Assembly (NCBI RefSeq): GCF_004342025.1
Contig: NZ_SLWN01000013.1
Span: forward strand, 62,001-126,000
Direction: 5' to 3'
DNA length: 64,000 nt
Origin: Kribbella steppae
Lineage (GTDB): Bacteria; Actinomycetota; Actinomycetes; Propionibacteriales; Kribbellaceae
Shown: positions 51,575 to 60,597 of the stretch, piece after piece
How positions within the stretch are numbered: position 1 is the first letter of the stretch
Layout: each line of letters opens with the position of its first letter
Translations under genes and position numbers: made by a program
Notes under the pieces: model-generated
The model's input: only the letters and a program-made list of their open reading frames with translations
Database searches by the model: none
Told to the model about the DNA's origin: nothing

Positions 51575-52769
51575 TCGACGTCCTCCCCCCGACCCCCTTG
51601 AGCTGCCACTTCTCCCGCGCCCGCGGGTTCACGGCCGTCGACGCACCCGGCGCCCGCGGCCGTTCGGCGAACCCCTCGTTCACGACACTGCGATGTTCAA
51701 AGACGTCCTGCGTCCATGGGATGAACTCCAGCAGCGGCGGACTCTCGGCCAGTACGACGCCGGCCAGATGCTGATGCACCTGCATCATGTCCCCGGCATG
51801 TGGGACCAGCCGCAGTCCGTGCCCAGCGGCCTGATGAGCGACCTGCAACCACTCCGTCACTCCAGCGAGGCGGGTCACATCCGGTTGCACCACCCGGATG
51901 GCGTCGGCGTCCATGAAGCTGGCGAAGGCGTGGTACGAGTACAGGCTCTCCCCCGCCGCGACGTCAACCGTTCCCACGACCTGCAGACGTTGATGCGCGC
52001 CGAGATCATCGGCGTGCACCGGCTCCTCGATCCAGTCCATGCCGGCCTCGGCAAGCACTGGCAGCATGCGCTGCGCGGTGGCGAGATCCCAGCGCTGGTT
52101 GGCGTCTGCCATCACCGTGATGTCAGCCCCGACCACTTTCCGTACGGCCCGGACCCGGGACGCGTCCTCACGCCAGTCGGCCTTGCCCACCTTGATCTTC
52201 ACCCGCCGCCAGCCCCGGTCGATCAGCGAACCGAGATCGCGAACGACGTCCGCGACACTCAGGTTGAGCCAGCCTCCGTCGGTGTTGTACGTCTCGATCG
52301 GATCGGCCGAGCCGCCGAGCAGCCGCCACAGTGGTACACCGGCACGCTGTGCGGCGAGATCCCACAAGGCGATGTCGACCATCGACAACGCCATGTGCAC
52401 GACACCGGCGCGGCCGATCCAGTGCGTCGGCAACCAGTACAACCGCTTCCAGGTGCCGAGGATGTCCTCCGACGAGGCGCCGACGAGAGCGGGAGCGTAG
52501 TACCGATCGATCACCTGGCACAGCAACTCGGGCCCGGTGTGGACTCCGGAGATACCGGTCCCGACCCGCCCGTCAGCGGTGCGGATCTCGACCACCGGGA
52601 CGATCCAGGACGTCAGCGCCGCGGTCGAGTCCGCCAGGGGTTGCGCGAGTGGTACGGCGAGCGCGTACGTCTCGACGGCAACGATGACGTTGCCTGCCTC
52701 TCCCGGTGTCAGGTCGGTCTGCGCGGGCGACAGCAGCCCCAGCGCGTCGTCCGCTAGCTCGAAGTCCAC
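51567..52769 (-). CDS. enolase-superfamily dehydratase, L-fuconate dehydratase-like
   Basis: A protein of about 400 residues of the mandelate-racemase subgroup of the enolase superfamily. The KxK-type base is in RRVKIKVGKADW, the metal ligands follow in ITVMADANQRWD (Asp), DWIEEPVHADD (Glu) and VAAGESLYS (Glu). The late catalytic His is probably in LVPHAGDMM. Fuconate dehydratases share this pattern. It should make 2-keto-3-deoxy-L-fuconate. GTG 52769 is preferred because AAGGGG lies 6 nt upstream; ATG 52790 is possible. It is divergent from LysR 52948. Confidence 0.8.
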   Translation of the reverse strand: MDFELADDALGLLSPAQTDLTPGEAGNVIVAVETYALAVPLAQPLADSTAALTSWIVPVVEIRTADGRVGTGISGVHTGPELLCQVIDRYYAPALVGASSEDILGTWKRLYWLPTHWIGRAGVVHMALSMVDIALWDLAAQRAGVPLWRLLGGSADPIETYNTDGGWLNLSVADVVRDLGSLIDRGWRRVKIKVGKADWREDASRVRAVRKVVGADITVMADANQRWDLATAQRMLPVLAEAGMDWIEEPVHADDLGAHQRLQVVGTVDVAAGESLYSYHAFASFMDADAIRVVQPDVTRLAGVTEWLQVAHQAAGHGLRLVPHAGDMMQVHQHLAGVVLAESPPLLEFIPWTQDVFEHRSVVNEGFAERPRAPGASTAVNPRAREKWQLKGVGGRTSNE

Positions 52770-52860
52770 TCGACGCCCCTTTGTCCGCATGGTTGTTCGG
52801 CACCGACATTCAGGCATGCCGGTCTGGTCCACCACAACGCCGAAGTACGAATGCAGAGGT

Positions 52861-52877
52861 TTCGTACGACGAATACC
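52861..52877. promoter_or_regulatory. LysR-type box 1 of the fucose locus
   Basis: TTCGTACGACGAATACC contains TTCG-N5-CGAA (a T-N11-A element). It lies between the divergent enolase (start 52769) and LysR (start 52948) genes. It matches box 2 at 53888-53904 at 14 of 17 positions. The two boxes flank the LysR gene and face its two target operons. Confidence 0.6.
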
Positions 52878-52947
52878 GATTGCCGATCGCATCCGGTGCG
52901 ACTGGTAGCGTCCGAACAACCCTGGTCGTTCGGAAAGGAGGCAGCCG

Positions 52948-53883
52948 GTGATGGATGTCGAGCTGTCCTGGCTCCGCACCTGGATCGAGGTGGTCGACTC
53001 CGGTGGATTCGCCCGCGCGGCCACACGGCTCCACCTGTCGCAGCCCCGGGTATCCGCACGGGTCGCCAGCCTCGAGCGCTCTTTGGGCTGCGTCCTGATC
53101 GAACGACGGATGCGTCCCCTCACCCTGACCGACGACGGTCAGCGACTGCTCCCGCGCGCCCGGCTGATCGTGACCGAGGTGGACGACACGGTCTCCGACC
53201 TGCGAGCCACGGCAGGATCCCTGTCCGGGAAGCTGGCGATCGCGAGTTTCGCCAGCGGGAGCTCGGAGTTCCTCCCCGGCATCCTCAAGCAGCTGCGAAC
53301 CGCCAACCCGTTGCTCGAGATCGCCGTCCTCGACGGTGACGTCCAGATCAGCGACGAGTGGCTGGCCGACCGGCGCGCGGCGGTCGCGCTCCGTCCGCTC
53401 CGGCCGGAGCCGGCCGACCACACCTGGATCCACCGCGGCATCTGGCGCGAGCCGTTTGTCGTCCTGGCACCGCCCGGCCATCCGATCCTGGCCGCGGACG
53501 CGATCGGCCTCGAGGACGTGGCGGCGCACCAGATGATCACCATCGGCGATCCGCTCGGCGACCCCAGCCTCGGATACGAGGCCTGGTCGGCGATGCAGGC
53601 GAGCCGGATCGAGCCGGCCGGGGGCATCGTCTCCCACCAGCCGACCACGCTGGCTGCGATGGTCCGGGCCGGGCACGGTATCGGCCTGATCAACAGCCTC
53701 GCCGCAGCGATGGTGCGCACGGACGGACTGGAAGTGCGCCAGGTGGACAGCCCGCATCTCTACCGCGATGTCGGCATCTGGTGGCACTCCGACCGACCGC
53801 TCAGCAGAGCGGTTCAGGCCTTCGTCGACCTCGTGCTCGAGGCGGACCGCCCGGCCGGGACACTGGCCATCCCGGCCGCCTAA
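52948..53883 (+). CDS. LysR-family regulator of the fucose locus
   Basis: A 311-residue LysR regulator: WLRTWIEVVDSGGFARAATR, LSQPRVSARVASLERSLGCV, then an effector domain with LRATAGSLSGKLAIASFASG and AAMVRAGHGIGLINSLAA. GTG 52948 has AAGGAGG 7 nt upstream; ATG 52951 directly follows. It sits between the catabolic operon (divergent) and the ABC-transporter/fucosidase operon (same strand), with matching boxes on both sides, so it is probably the local activator responding to a fucose-pathway compound. Confidence 0.9.
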   Translation: MMDVELSWLRTWIEVVDSGGFARAATRLHLSQPRVSARVASLERSLGCVLIERRMRPLTLTDDGQRLLPRARLIVTEVDDTVSDLRATAGSLSGKLAIASFASGSSEFLPGILKQLRTANPLLEIAVLDGDVQISDEWLADRRAAVALRPLRPEPADHTWIHRGIWREPFVVLAPPGHPILAADAIGLEDVAAHQMITIGDPLGDPSLGYEAWSAMQASRIEPAGGIVSHQPTTLAAMVRAGHGIGLINSLAAAMVRTDGLEVRQVDSPHLYRDVGIWWHSDRPLSRAVQAFVDLVLEADRPAGTLAIPAA

Positions 53884-53887
53884 CCTA

Positions 53888-53904
53888 TTCGCCGGACGAA
53901 TACC
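53888..53904. promoter_or_regulatory. LysR-type box 2 of the fucose locus
   Basis: TTCGCCGGACGAATACC lies just after the LysR stop and 142 bp before the first permease start. It repeats box 1 with three central differences. It includes the inverted repeat ATTCG-N5-CGAAT. Its position upstream of the importer operon suggests a shared regulator. Confidence 0.6.
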
Positions 53905-54045
53905 CCACATCCGGCATGCGTCGTTGCACCGGGCGGTACGCGCATGACTGAATGTCGGTGAGGTTAATCCTTCGAGTCGAACCGCATTTCGCAGGCGGTC
54001 ATTCCTGGTAACGACTCGCCGCATTGTTCCGCGAAGGAGCTCACC

Positions 54046-54969
54046 GTGGTGACAATTGCCGCCGCCACGCGGCCGCGCCGAAAAACAAGCCCGGGTCCCG
54101 CGCACCGGGCCGACTGGAAACTCGCCCTGGTGCTCATTCTTCCCGCCACCGCCGGATTCATCGTGTTCGCCGCGGTCCCGGTGCTGCGCGGGATTTACCT
54201 GAGCTTCACGAGATTCCGGATCCTGACCCCGGCGACGTGGTCAGGTCTGGACAATTACCGGCGCCTGATCGGTGACGACGTCTTCTGGAAATCGCTCGGC
54301 GTGACCGCACAATTCGTCGTACTGTCCGTTGGGCTCGGACTGGCTGTCTCGCTGGCGACGGCAGTCGTCATGCACCGGCTGACACGGTCGAGCGTCGTCC
54401 GCGGGCTGGTGCTGCTGCCGTTCCTGGTGTCCGGTGTCGTCGCCGCGCTGATCTGGCAGTGGATGCTCGACCCTGGTCTGGGCATCGTCAACGTGGTCGT
54501 CAAGGCGATCGCCGGTCACGACATCCTGTTCCTTGGTTCGCAAGGGTGGGTGGTCCCGACGCTGGCGTTCATCGGCGTATGGAAGTCGATGGGCTACAAC
54601 GCGATTCTGATCTTCGCCGGACTGCAGACGATCTCGCCCCAGATCTACGAGGCCGGGCGGCTGGACGGGGCGAGCGAGCCGCGGATGTTCGCGCACCTCA
54701 CGCTACCGCTGCTGCGTCCCATCATGGCGATGGTGGCCGTGCTCACGGTGATCAGCTCGTTCCAGGTCTTCGACTTGGTTGCCGTCACCACCAAAGGCGG
54801 GCCGGCCAATGCCTCGAACGTGCTGCCGCTCTACATCTACGGCAAGGGCTTCGCCGAGTTCGACTTCGGCTACGCGCTGACGATGTCGATGGCCCTGTTC
54901 GTGCTGCTGCTGGCGATCACCTTCGCCCAGCTGCGGCTGCTGCGCGCCAACGAGTCCGACACGAACTGA
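54046..54969 (+). CDS. sugar ABC transporter permease, subunit 1
   Basis: A 307-residue inner-membrane permease of the carbohydrate-uptake (CUT1) type with about six helices. The EAA loop reads YEAGRLDGASEPRMFAHLTL. LALVLILPATAGFIVFAAVP is the first helix. GTG 54046 has AAGGAG 8 nt upstream. It pairs with the permease at 54980 and the lipoprotein at 55968. No ATPase is encoded in the operon, which is usual for CUT1 systems in actinomycetes that share one MsiK-type ATPase. Confidence 0.9.
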   Translation: MVTIAAATRPRRKTSPGPAHRADWKLALVLILPATAGFIVFAAVPVLRGIYLSFTRFRILTPATWSGLDNYRRLIGDDVFWKSLGVTAQFVVLSVGLGLAVSLATAVVMHRLTRSSVVRGLVLLPFLVSGVVAALIWQWMLDPGLGIVNVVVKAIAGHDILFLGSQGWVVPTLAFIGVWKSMGYNAILIFAGLQTISPQIYEAGRLDGASEPRMFAHLTLPLLRPIMAMVAVLTVISSFQVFDLVAVTTKGGPANASNVLPLYIYGKGFAEFDFGYALTMSMALFVLLLAITFAQLRLLRANESDTN

Positions 54970-54979
54970 GAGCGCAACC

Positions 54980-55918
54980 ATGACGACCACACTGTCCCGG
55001 GTGACGCACGCCCCGGCGCCGGCAGCCCAGCCGCCGAGGCGGCGCAGACCGGGCATCGGAAAGGGCCTCGCCTGGGCCTATCTGATTCTCTTTCTCGCCG
55101 TCACGCTCTTCCCGTTCTACTGGATCGTCCGTACGGCGCTGTCGAACAACTACGCGTTGATCGATCACCCGGCGTCGCTGCTCCCGGTCGACCTCACCCT
55201 CGGTCCGTTCGAGCGCGTTCTCGGACTGGCGACCCGCGAGCAGGCCGTCGCAGAGGGCGGCTCCGGCGCGACCATCCAGCTCGGGCTCTACCTGCGGAAC
55301 TCGATCATCTACGCGACCACGCTGACGGTGCTCGTGGTCTTCAGCTCGCTGACCGCCGCGTACGCGTTCGCCCGGCTGCACTGGCGGGGCCGGGACGTCG
55401 TCTTCGGCCTCTTCCTCAGCGCATTGATGATCCCCGGCATCATGACGCTGCTGCCGAACTTCGTCCTGATCCACGATCTCGACCTGACCAACACCTTCGC
55501 GGGCCTGATCCTGCCCGGCGCATTGTTCTCGGCGTTCGGCATCTTCTTCCTGCGGCAGTTCATGCTCGGGCTGCCGACCGAGATCGAGGACGCGGCGCTG
55601 ATCGACGGACTCGGTCGCTTCAAACTGCTGTTCCGGATCACCGTCCCGATGAGCCGGGGACCGATCACCACGCTGTCATTGCTGACCTTCATCAGCGCCT
55701 GGAACGACTACTTCTGGCCGTTGATGGTTGCCGGGAACTCGAACGTCAAGCCGCTGACCGTTGCCTTGGGCGTCTTCCAGCAGGCCTCACCCCAGACCCA
55801 GCCGGACTTCGCCGGCCTGATGGCGGCCGCCCTCGTCGCCGCGCTACCGATGCTCGTGCTCTTCGTGCTCTTCGGCCGACGCATCGTCGACTCCATCGGC
55901 TTCACCGGCATCCGGTAG
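54980..55918 (+). CDS. sugar ABC transporter permease, subunit 2
   Basis: A 312-residue CUT1 permease with a polar N-terminal tail, six helices and an EAA loop (IEDAALIDGLGRFKLLFRIT). GLAWAYLILFLAVTLFPFYW is the first helix. LFGRRIVDSIGFTGIR is the usual C-terminus. It starts 10 bp after the first permease stop. Together they would form the channel for L-fucose or fucosylated oligosaccharides. Confidence 0.9.
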   Translation: MTTTLSRVTHAPAPAAQPPRRRRPGIGKGLAWAYLILFLAVTLFPFYWIVRTALSNNYALIDHPASLLPVDLTLGPFERVLGLATREQAVAEGGSGATIQLGLYLRNSIIYATTLTVLVVFSSLTAAYAFARLHWRGRDVVFGLFLSALMIPGIMTLLPNFVLIHDLDLTNTFAGLILPGALFSAFGIFFLRQFMLGLPTEIEDAALIDGLGRFKLLFRITVPMSRGPITTLSLLTFISAWNDYFWPLMVAGNSNVKPLTVALGVFQQASPQTQPDFAGLMAAALVAALPMLVLFVLFGRRIVDSIGFTGIR

Positions 55919-55967
55919 CCGGATCATCCGACCGTTCCGATTCTGCCCTTTGAAAGGGGAAGACACG

Positions 55968-57323
55968 GTGAAAAGGACACGACTCACCCGCACGGCCGCA
56001 CTGGCGGCAGCGGTACTGACCACTCTGGCCGGCTGCTCCGGAGGCGGCTCGGCCGACTCCGGAGAGACGACCACGGTCAACTGGTGGACGTGGTCGCCGG
56101 ACCAGGCGATTGCGTACCAGCAGTGCGTTCCGGCGTTCGAGAAGGCCAATCCGAACATCAAGGTCAAGATCACGAACTACAACGTCAGCGACTACTTCAC
56201 CAAGCTGACGGCCGGGTTCGTGTCCGGTGACGCCCCCGACGGCTTCATGAACAGCGTGACCTTCCTGCAGTCCTACGCCGGTCAGGGACAACTGCTGCCC
56301 CTCGACGACTACATCGCCAAGGACAAGCTCGACCTCGGGCAGTTCGCCATCGGCACCGAGGGCTGGAAGTACAAGGACGGCAAGCAGTACGCCCTGCCGA
56401 TGGACTGGGCGACAGGAGCGCTGTACTACAACAAGGATCTCCTCGCCAAGGCCGGCTACACGGACAAGGATGTCGCCGCTCTCGACTGGACGTACGACGG
56501 CGGCGGCAGCTTCTGGACGATGATCAAGCACCTCACCGTCGACGCCGCCGGGAAGCGTGGCGACCAGCCCGGGTTCCGCGCCGACGCCGTAAAGACGTAC
56601 GGGCTCGGCAATCTCGAGTCCACCGGCGACCCGTTCGGGCAGAACGCCTGGGGCTGGCTGCTCCCGAACGACGGGATCAACATCCCCGACAAGCAGCAGT
56701 GGGCCACTGTCTTCAACTACAACGATCCGAAGGTGGTCAAGTCGGTCCAGCTCGTCCGTGCGCTCACCAACGACGGGTTCACTCCGAAACTCAACCAGTT
56801 CACCACCGCCAACAGCCAGCAGGTCGGCTCGGGGAAGGTCGCGATGGTCGTCGGCGGGACCTGGGAAGCCGCCACCTACGCGGCGTTGAAGGACGCGAAG
56901 ATCGGCGTCGCTCCGCTCCCGGCCGGCGCCGACGGCAAGCGTGCACTGATGACCAATGCCAACGGCAACAACATGTGGGCCGGGAGCAAGCATCCGGACC
57001 AGACCTGGCAGTGGATCAAGTACCAGGAGAGCGAGGAGTGCCAGACGACGGCGGCGAAGTTCAACGGCTCCTTCTTCCCGTCGATCGCCGCGTCGATGAA
57101 GGCACTTGCCGACCAGCAGGCCGGCAAGGGTGCCGACTTCTCTGTCTTCAACAACTACCTGACCAGCGGGGAGCTCGTGCCCTGCCCGGTCTACAACAAC
57201 GGTGCGGCGCTCACCAACGCGATGATCCCGCAGTTCGAGGCCTACTTCACGAACAAGGCGGATGAGAGCATCTTCCCCAAGATGCAGGAGCAGAGCCGGA
57301 CGATGCTGGCGGAAGGTAAGTAG
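55968..57323 (+). CDS. sugar-binding lipoprotein of the ABC importer
   Basis: A 451-residue extracellular solute-binding protein (family 1). The signal peptide ends in the lipobox LAGC (Cys23), so it is lipid-anchored outside. The mature part has VNWWTWSPDQAIAYQQCVPA, PDGFMNSVTFLQSY and GSGKVAMVVGGTWEAATYAA, typical of CUT1 binding proteins. GTG 55968 has AAGGGGA upstream; an earlier start at 55950 would add six residues before the signal. It is followed directly by the alpha-L-fucosidase gene, which suggests that the ligand is a fucoside. Confidence 0.9.
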   Translation: MKRTRLTRTAALAAAVLTTLAGCSGGGSADSGETTTVNWWTWSPDQAIAYQQCVPAFEKANPNIKVKITNYNVSDYFTKLTAGFVSGDAPDGFMNSVTFLQSYAGQGQLLPLDDYIAKDKLDLGQFAIGTEGWKYKDGKQYALPMDWATGALYYNKDLLAKAGYTDKDVAALDWTYDGGGSFWTMIKHLTVDAAGKRGDQPGFRADAVKTYGLGNLESTGDPFGQNAWGWLLPNDGINIPDKQQWATVFNYNDPKVVKSVQLVRALTNDGFTPKLNQFTTANSQQVGSGKVAMVVGGTWEAATYAALKDAKIGVAPLPAGADGKRALMTNANGNNMWAGSKHPDQTWQWIKYQESEECQTTAAKFNGSFFPSIAASMKALADQQAGKGADFSVFNNYLTSGELVPCPVYNNGAALTNAMIPQFEAYFTNKADESIFPKMQEQSRTMLAEGK

Positions 57324-57329
57324 AGACCC

Positions 57330-59654
57330 ATGCTGATCGCTTCACCCGCGACCGGACCACGATCGCCTGCCGCCCCGGCCGGTGCGCTCTGGTACGACCG
57401 GCCGGCCGAACGATGGTTCGAGGCACTGCCCATCGGCAATGGCCGTCTCGGCGGCATGGTGTACGGCGGATCGCCCGCAGAGCGGATCGACTTGTCGGAG
57501 TCGACCGCGTGGTCCGGCGGGCCGTCGGCCGTCGATCTCAGTCCGACCGCGCGGGACACGCTGCCGAGCGTCCGCAAACTGCTGTTCGCAGGTGAGTACG
57601 CCCGGGCACAGCAGCTGGCTGGTGAGCACCTGCTGGGCACGCGGGCGTCGTTCGGCACCAATCTGCCGCTGCCGTCCGTCCACCTGAGCTTCAATGATGC
57701 GGGAGCCACGGCGTACCGGCGATCGCTCGACCTCGATCAGGGCGTCGTGTCGGTCGCCTACGACGCCGGCGGCGTGCACTTCGTCCGGGAGACTCTCGCA
57801 TCCCATCCGCACGGCGTCATCGCCCTACGCATGACCGCTGACCAGCCCGGAGCGGTCAGCTTCAGGCTCGGCCTCGACGGCTCGGTCTTCCCGGGGCGGG
57901 CGACCGGCACCGACACCGGCGTCGCGTTCAGCGGTCGTGCCGTCGAATCACTCCACAGCGACGGCCGCACGGGTACGGCGGTCGAGATCCGGGTCCACGT
58001 CGAGACCGAGCGCGGCGCCGTACGGTCGTCCGACGACACGTTCGAGGTTGCCGGCGCCGACTCCGCCGTACTGATCGTGGCCGTCGGCACCGATTGGGCG
58101 GGCGAGGACCCAGTCCGACAGGTCGAGGCACTCACGACGACAGCAGTCGCGGCCGGGTACGACGGCATTCTGTCGGCCCATGTCGACGATCACGCCGGCC
58201 TGATGCGGCGGGTGTCGCTCGACCTCGGCGCGGAGCCCGAAGCGGTCGGCCTCCCGACCGATCGGCGACGCGACCGACTGACCGGCGGGCAGCGGGACAG
58301 CGGGCTCCTAGCCTTGTACTTCCAGTACGGGCGCTATCTCACCATCGCCGGTTCTCGCGCGGACTCACCGCTGCCACTGGCGCTGCAAGGACTCTGGAAC
58401 GACGGCCTGGCCAGCAGCGCATCGTGGAGCAACGACTTCCACCTCGACATGAACACCCAGCAGAACTACTGGGCCGCCGAGCCAACCGACCTCGCCGAGT
58501 GCCACACTCCCCTGTTCCGGTTCCTCCAGCTTCTGGCCGAGACCGGCCAGACCACCGCAACGCAGATGTACGACGCACCCGGCTGGGTCGCGCACACCGT
58601 GACGAACGCCTGGGGCTACACGGCCCCGGGCACCGCGATGGGCTGGGGCCTTAACGTGACCGGCGGTGCCTGGCTGGCCACCCACCTCTGGGAACACTAC
58701 GAGTACGGCGGCGACGATCAGTTCCTGACCGACCTCGCCTACCCGGTCCTCCGGGGCGCCGCGGTCTTCCTGCTGTCCTATCTCACCGAGGAACCAGACT
58801 ACGGCCGGCTTGTCGCCGGTCCGTCCGAGTCCCCCGAGAACTGGTACGTCGCTCCCGACGGCGCTCGGTGCTCGATCGCCATGGGCAACACCGTCGACCG
58901 CGTCTTCGCCGAGGCGATCCTACGAGCCTGCGCGGCCGCGGCGGAGGTGCTCGACGTCGACGCGGACCTACGCCAGCGGATCGCGACGGCGCGGGCACGA
59001 CTGTCGCCGTTCACGATCGGCCGGCAGGGCCAGCTGCAGGAATGGCTGCATGACTTCGAGGAGGCGGATCCAGCCCACCGCCACACCTCCCACCTGTGCG
59101 CGCTCTTCCCCGAGCGGCAAATCGCACCGCGCACGACTCCCGAACTGGCCCGCGCCGCCGAGGTCACGATCGCGCGACGCCAGAGCGCGCCCGGCTGGGA
59201 ACAGACCGAATGGGTCGAGGCCAACTTCGCCCTCTTCCACGCTCGGCTGCTGCACGGCGACCAGGCGCTCGCCCACCTGACCAGCCTCGTCACCGACGCC
59301 AGCGAAGCGAACCTGATGAGCTACTCCGTCGGCGGCGTCGCCGGAGCCGCCCAGAACATCTACTCCTTCGACGGCAACGCCGGCGGCACCGCAGCCATCG
59401 CCGAAATGCTCCTCCAGTCGGACGGCAACGAACTCGAACTACTCCCCGCGCTCCCGGCATCCTGGCCCAACGGCTCCGTCCGGGGACTCCGCACCCGAGG
59501 CGGCTTCACCGTCGACATCACCTGGCAGAACCGCCGACTCCAGCACGCCCGAATCCACCCCTCGAGAACCACCACCCATCGGATCCGGTACGGCGAGACC
59601 ACCACCGAACTCACTTTCACCGAGCAGGAGCCGCTCAGCCTCAGCGCCACGTGA
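57330..59654 (+). CDS. GH95 alpha-L-fucosidase
   Basis: A 774-residue GH95 enzyme. The N-terminal beta-sandwich begins LWYDRPAERWFEALPIGNGR. The alpha6-barrel carries DFHLDMNTQQNYWAAEPTDL and GPSESPENWY, and the C-terminal catalytic/loop region has FDGNAGGTAAIAEMLLQSDG and LPALPASWPNGSVRGLRTRG. GH95 removes terminal alpha-1,2-L-fucose or L-galactose. No signal peptide is seen, so it acts inside the cell on imported fucosides. It starts 6 bp after the binding-protein stop. It is distinct from the GH95-like enzyme at 11219-13429. Confidence 0.9.
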   Translation: MLIASPATGPRSPAAPAGALWYDRPAERWFEALPIGNGRLGGMVYGGSPAERIDLSESTAWSGGPSAVDLSPTARDTLPSVRKLLFAGEYARAQQLAGEHLLGTRASFGTNLPLPSVHLSFNDAGATAYRRSLDLDQGVVSVAYDAGGVHFVRETLASHPHGVIALRMTADQPGAVSFRLGLDGSVFPGRATGTDTGVAFSGRAVESLHSDGRTGTAVEIRVHVETERGAVRSSDDTFEVAGADSAVLIVAVGTDWAGEDPVRQVEALTTTAVAAGYDGILSAHVDDHAGLMRRVSLDLGAEPEAVGLPTDRRRDRLTGGQRDSGLLALYFQYGRYLTIAGSRADSPLPLALQGLWNDGLASSASWSNDFHLDMNTQQNYWAAEPTDLAECHTPLFRFLQLLAETGQTTATQMYDAPGWVAHTVTNAWGYTAPGTAMGWGLNVTGGAWLATHLWEHYEYGGDDQFLTDLAYPVLRGAAVFLLSYLTEEPDYGRLVAGPSESPENWYVAPDGARCSIAMGNTVDRVFAEAILRACAAAAEVLDVDADLRQRIATARARLSPFTIGRQGQLQEWLHDFEEADPAHRHTSHLCALFPERQIAPRTTPELARAAEVTIARRQSAPGWEQTEWVEANFALFHARLLHGDQALAHLTSLVTDASEANLMSYSVGGVAGAAQNIYSFDGNAGGTAAIAEMLLQSDGNELELLPALPASWPNGSVRGLRTRGGFTVDITWQNRRLQHARIHPSRTTTHRIRYGETTTELTFTEQEPLSLSAT

Positions 59655-59656
59655 GG

Positions 59657-59829
59657 GTGTGGCAGTTGGCGGAGGCCCCGACCGGCGAAGCGGCCCTGGC
59701 CGAGATCGGCACCCAACTGCCCGCGGTGGTACTGCTCGACGTGATGATGCCCGGACTCAACGGCGTCGAGGTCGTCCGCCGGCAAACCAGGCGAGAACAA
59801 ACAGCCGTGACCCACATCTACGACCCTGT
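59657..59829 (+). pseudogene. response-regulator receiver-domain remnant
   Basis: Immediately after the fucosidase stop, a frame from GTG 59657 reads EAALAEIGTQLPAVVLLDVM then MPGLNGVEVVRR. This is the phosphorylation-site strand and following helix of a REC domain, with the acceptor Asp in LLDVMMPG. The first strand with the acidic pair and everything after about 50 residues are missing, and no DNA-binding domain follows. It is a clear fragment of a two-component regulator. Confidence 0.7.
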
Positions 59830-59841
59830 GGAGAGGCAGCC

Positions 59842-60597
59842 TCAGATGGAGACGTGGACCGATCGTGGTTGCGCCGCGATGCTGAGGGCGACCAGGGCGA
59901 GGAGGACGGCCGCCAGCGCGAGTACACCTGCGACCGTTACGCGGAGCATCAGCGCGCCGGCGGCGGCGCCGGCGAGCATAGCGGCGACCGATGCGATGCG
60001 ACGCTGCGATTTCCCGCCACCTCCACCGGCCAGGACGCTGTCCGCAGCCACTCCCACCAACGCCATCGTGAGCACCGTCGTGGTCATGTCGCGGACCGCC
60101 ATGCGCCGTACTGTCGCGTTCTGCAGGCCAGAGCTGACGGCGAGTACGACGATCGTGACGAGCGCGAGCCGCCCGCGGTAAGGAAGCAGGCCCAGGCCAA
60201 CGGCGACGGCAACCACCGCGACGAGCAACGCCTGGAACGAGAACGCCACGCCAAGCCATACTCGCGGTCGATCGCCGAGAATCGTCCCGAGCCGGCCGCC
60301 GAGGACCGCTCCGGCGAGGAAGCCGGCGATCGCGGTGACCGATGCGGCAGGCGACAGGTCCGAGCCAGGATCCAGAGAGAGGCCCAGAAACACCACATTT
60401 CCAGTCATGTTCGCCACGAACACGTGACCCAGTCGAAGGTAGCTCACCGCATCGACGAGCCCGGTGACCGCAGTGAGCACCAACAGGAGCGCTACCGTCG
60501 CACGGTCGTCCAACGGTCTTTCCGCCGCCAGGTCGTCGTCGCCGAATCGAGACCGATGCGGGGCCAGCCGACCCCAGACATGCCGCCAAGCGCTCAT
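59842..60597 (-). CDS. DUF1275 (YoaK-like) membrane protein
   Basis: A 251-residue protein with about six to seven membrane helices. LVLTAVTGLVDAVSYLRLGH followed by VFVANMTGNVVFLGL is the DUF1275 signature, and VLAVSSGLQNATVRRMAVRD is a second family block. Function is unknown. It overlaps the start of the HIBADH-like gene's 3' end by 4 bp, so the two are translated together. Confidence 0.9.
   Translation of the reverse strand: MSAWRHVWGRLAPHRSRFGDDDLAAERPLDDRATVALLLVLTAVTGLVDAVSYLRLGHVFVANMTGNVVFLGLSLDPGSDLSPAASVTAIAGFLAGAVLGGRLGTILGDRPRVWLGVAFSFQALLVAVVAVAVGLGLLPYRGRLALVTIVVLAVSSGLQNATVRRMAVRDMTTTVLTMALVGVAADSVLAGGGGGKSQRRIASVAAMLAGAAAGALMLRVTVAGVLALAAVLLALVALSIAAQPRSVHVSI

Noticed and set aside
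54046..57323. ABC importer as incomplete because no ATPase gene is present
   Set aside because: CUT1 importers in actinomycetes commonly share a single ATPase encoded elsewhere.
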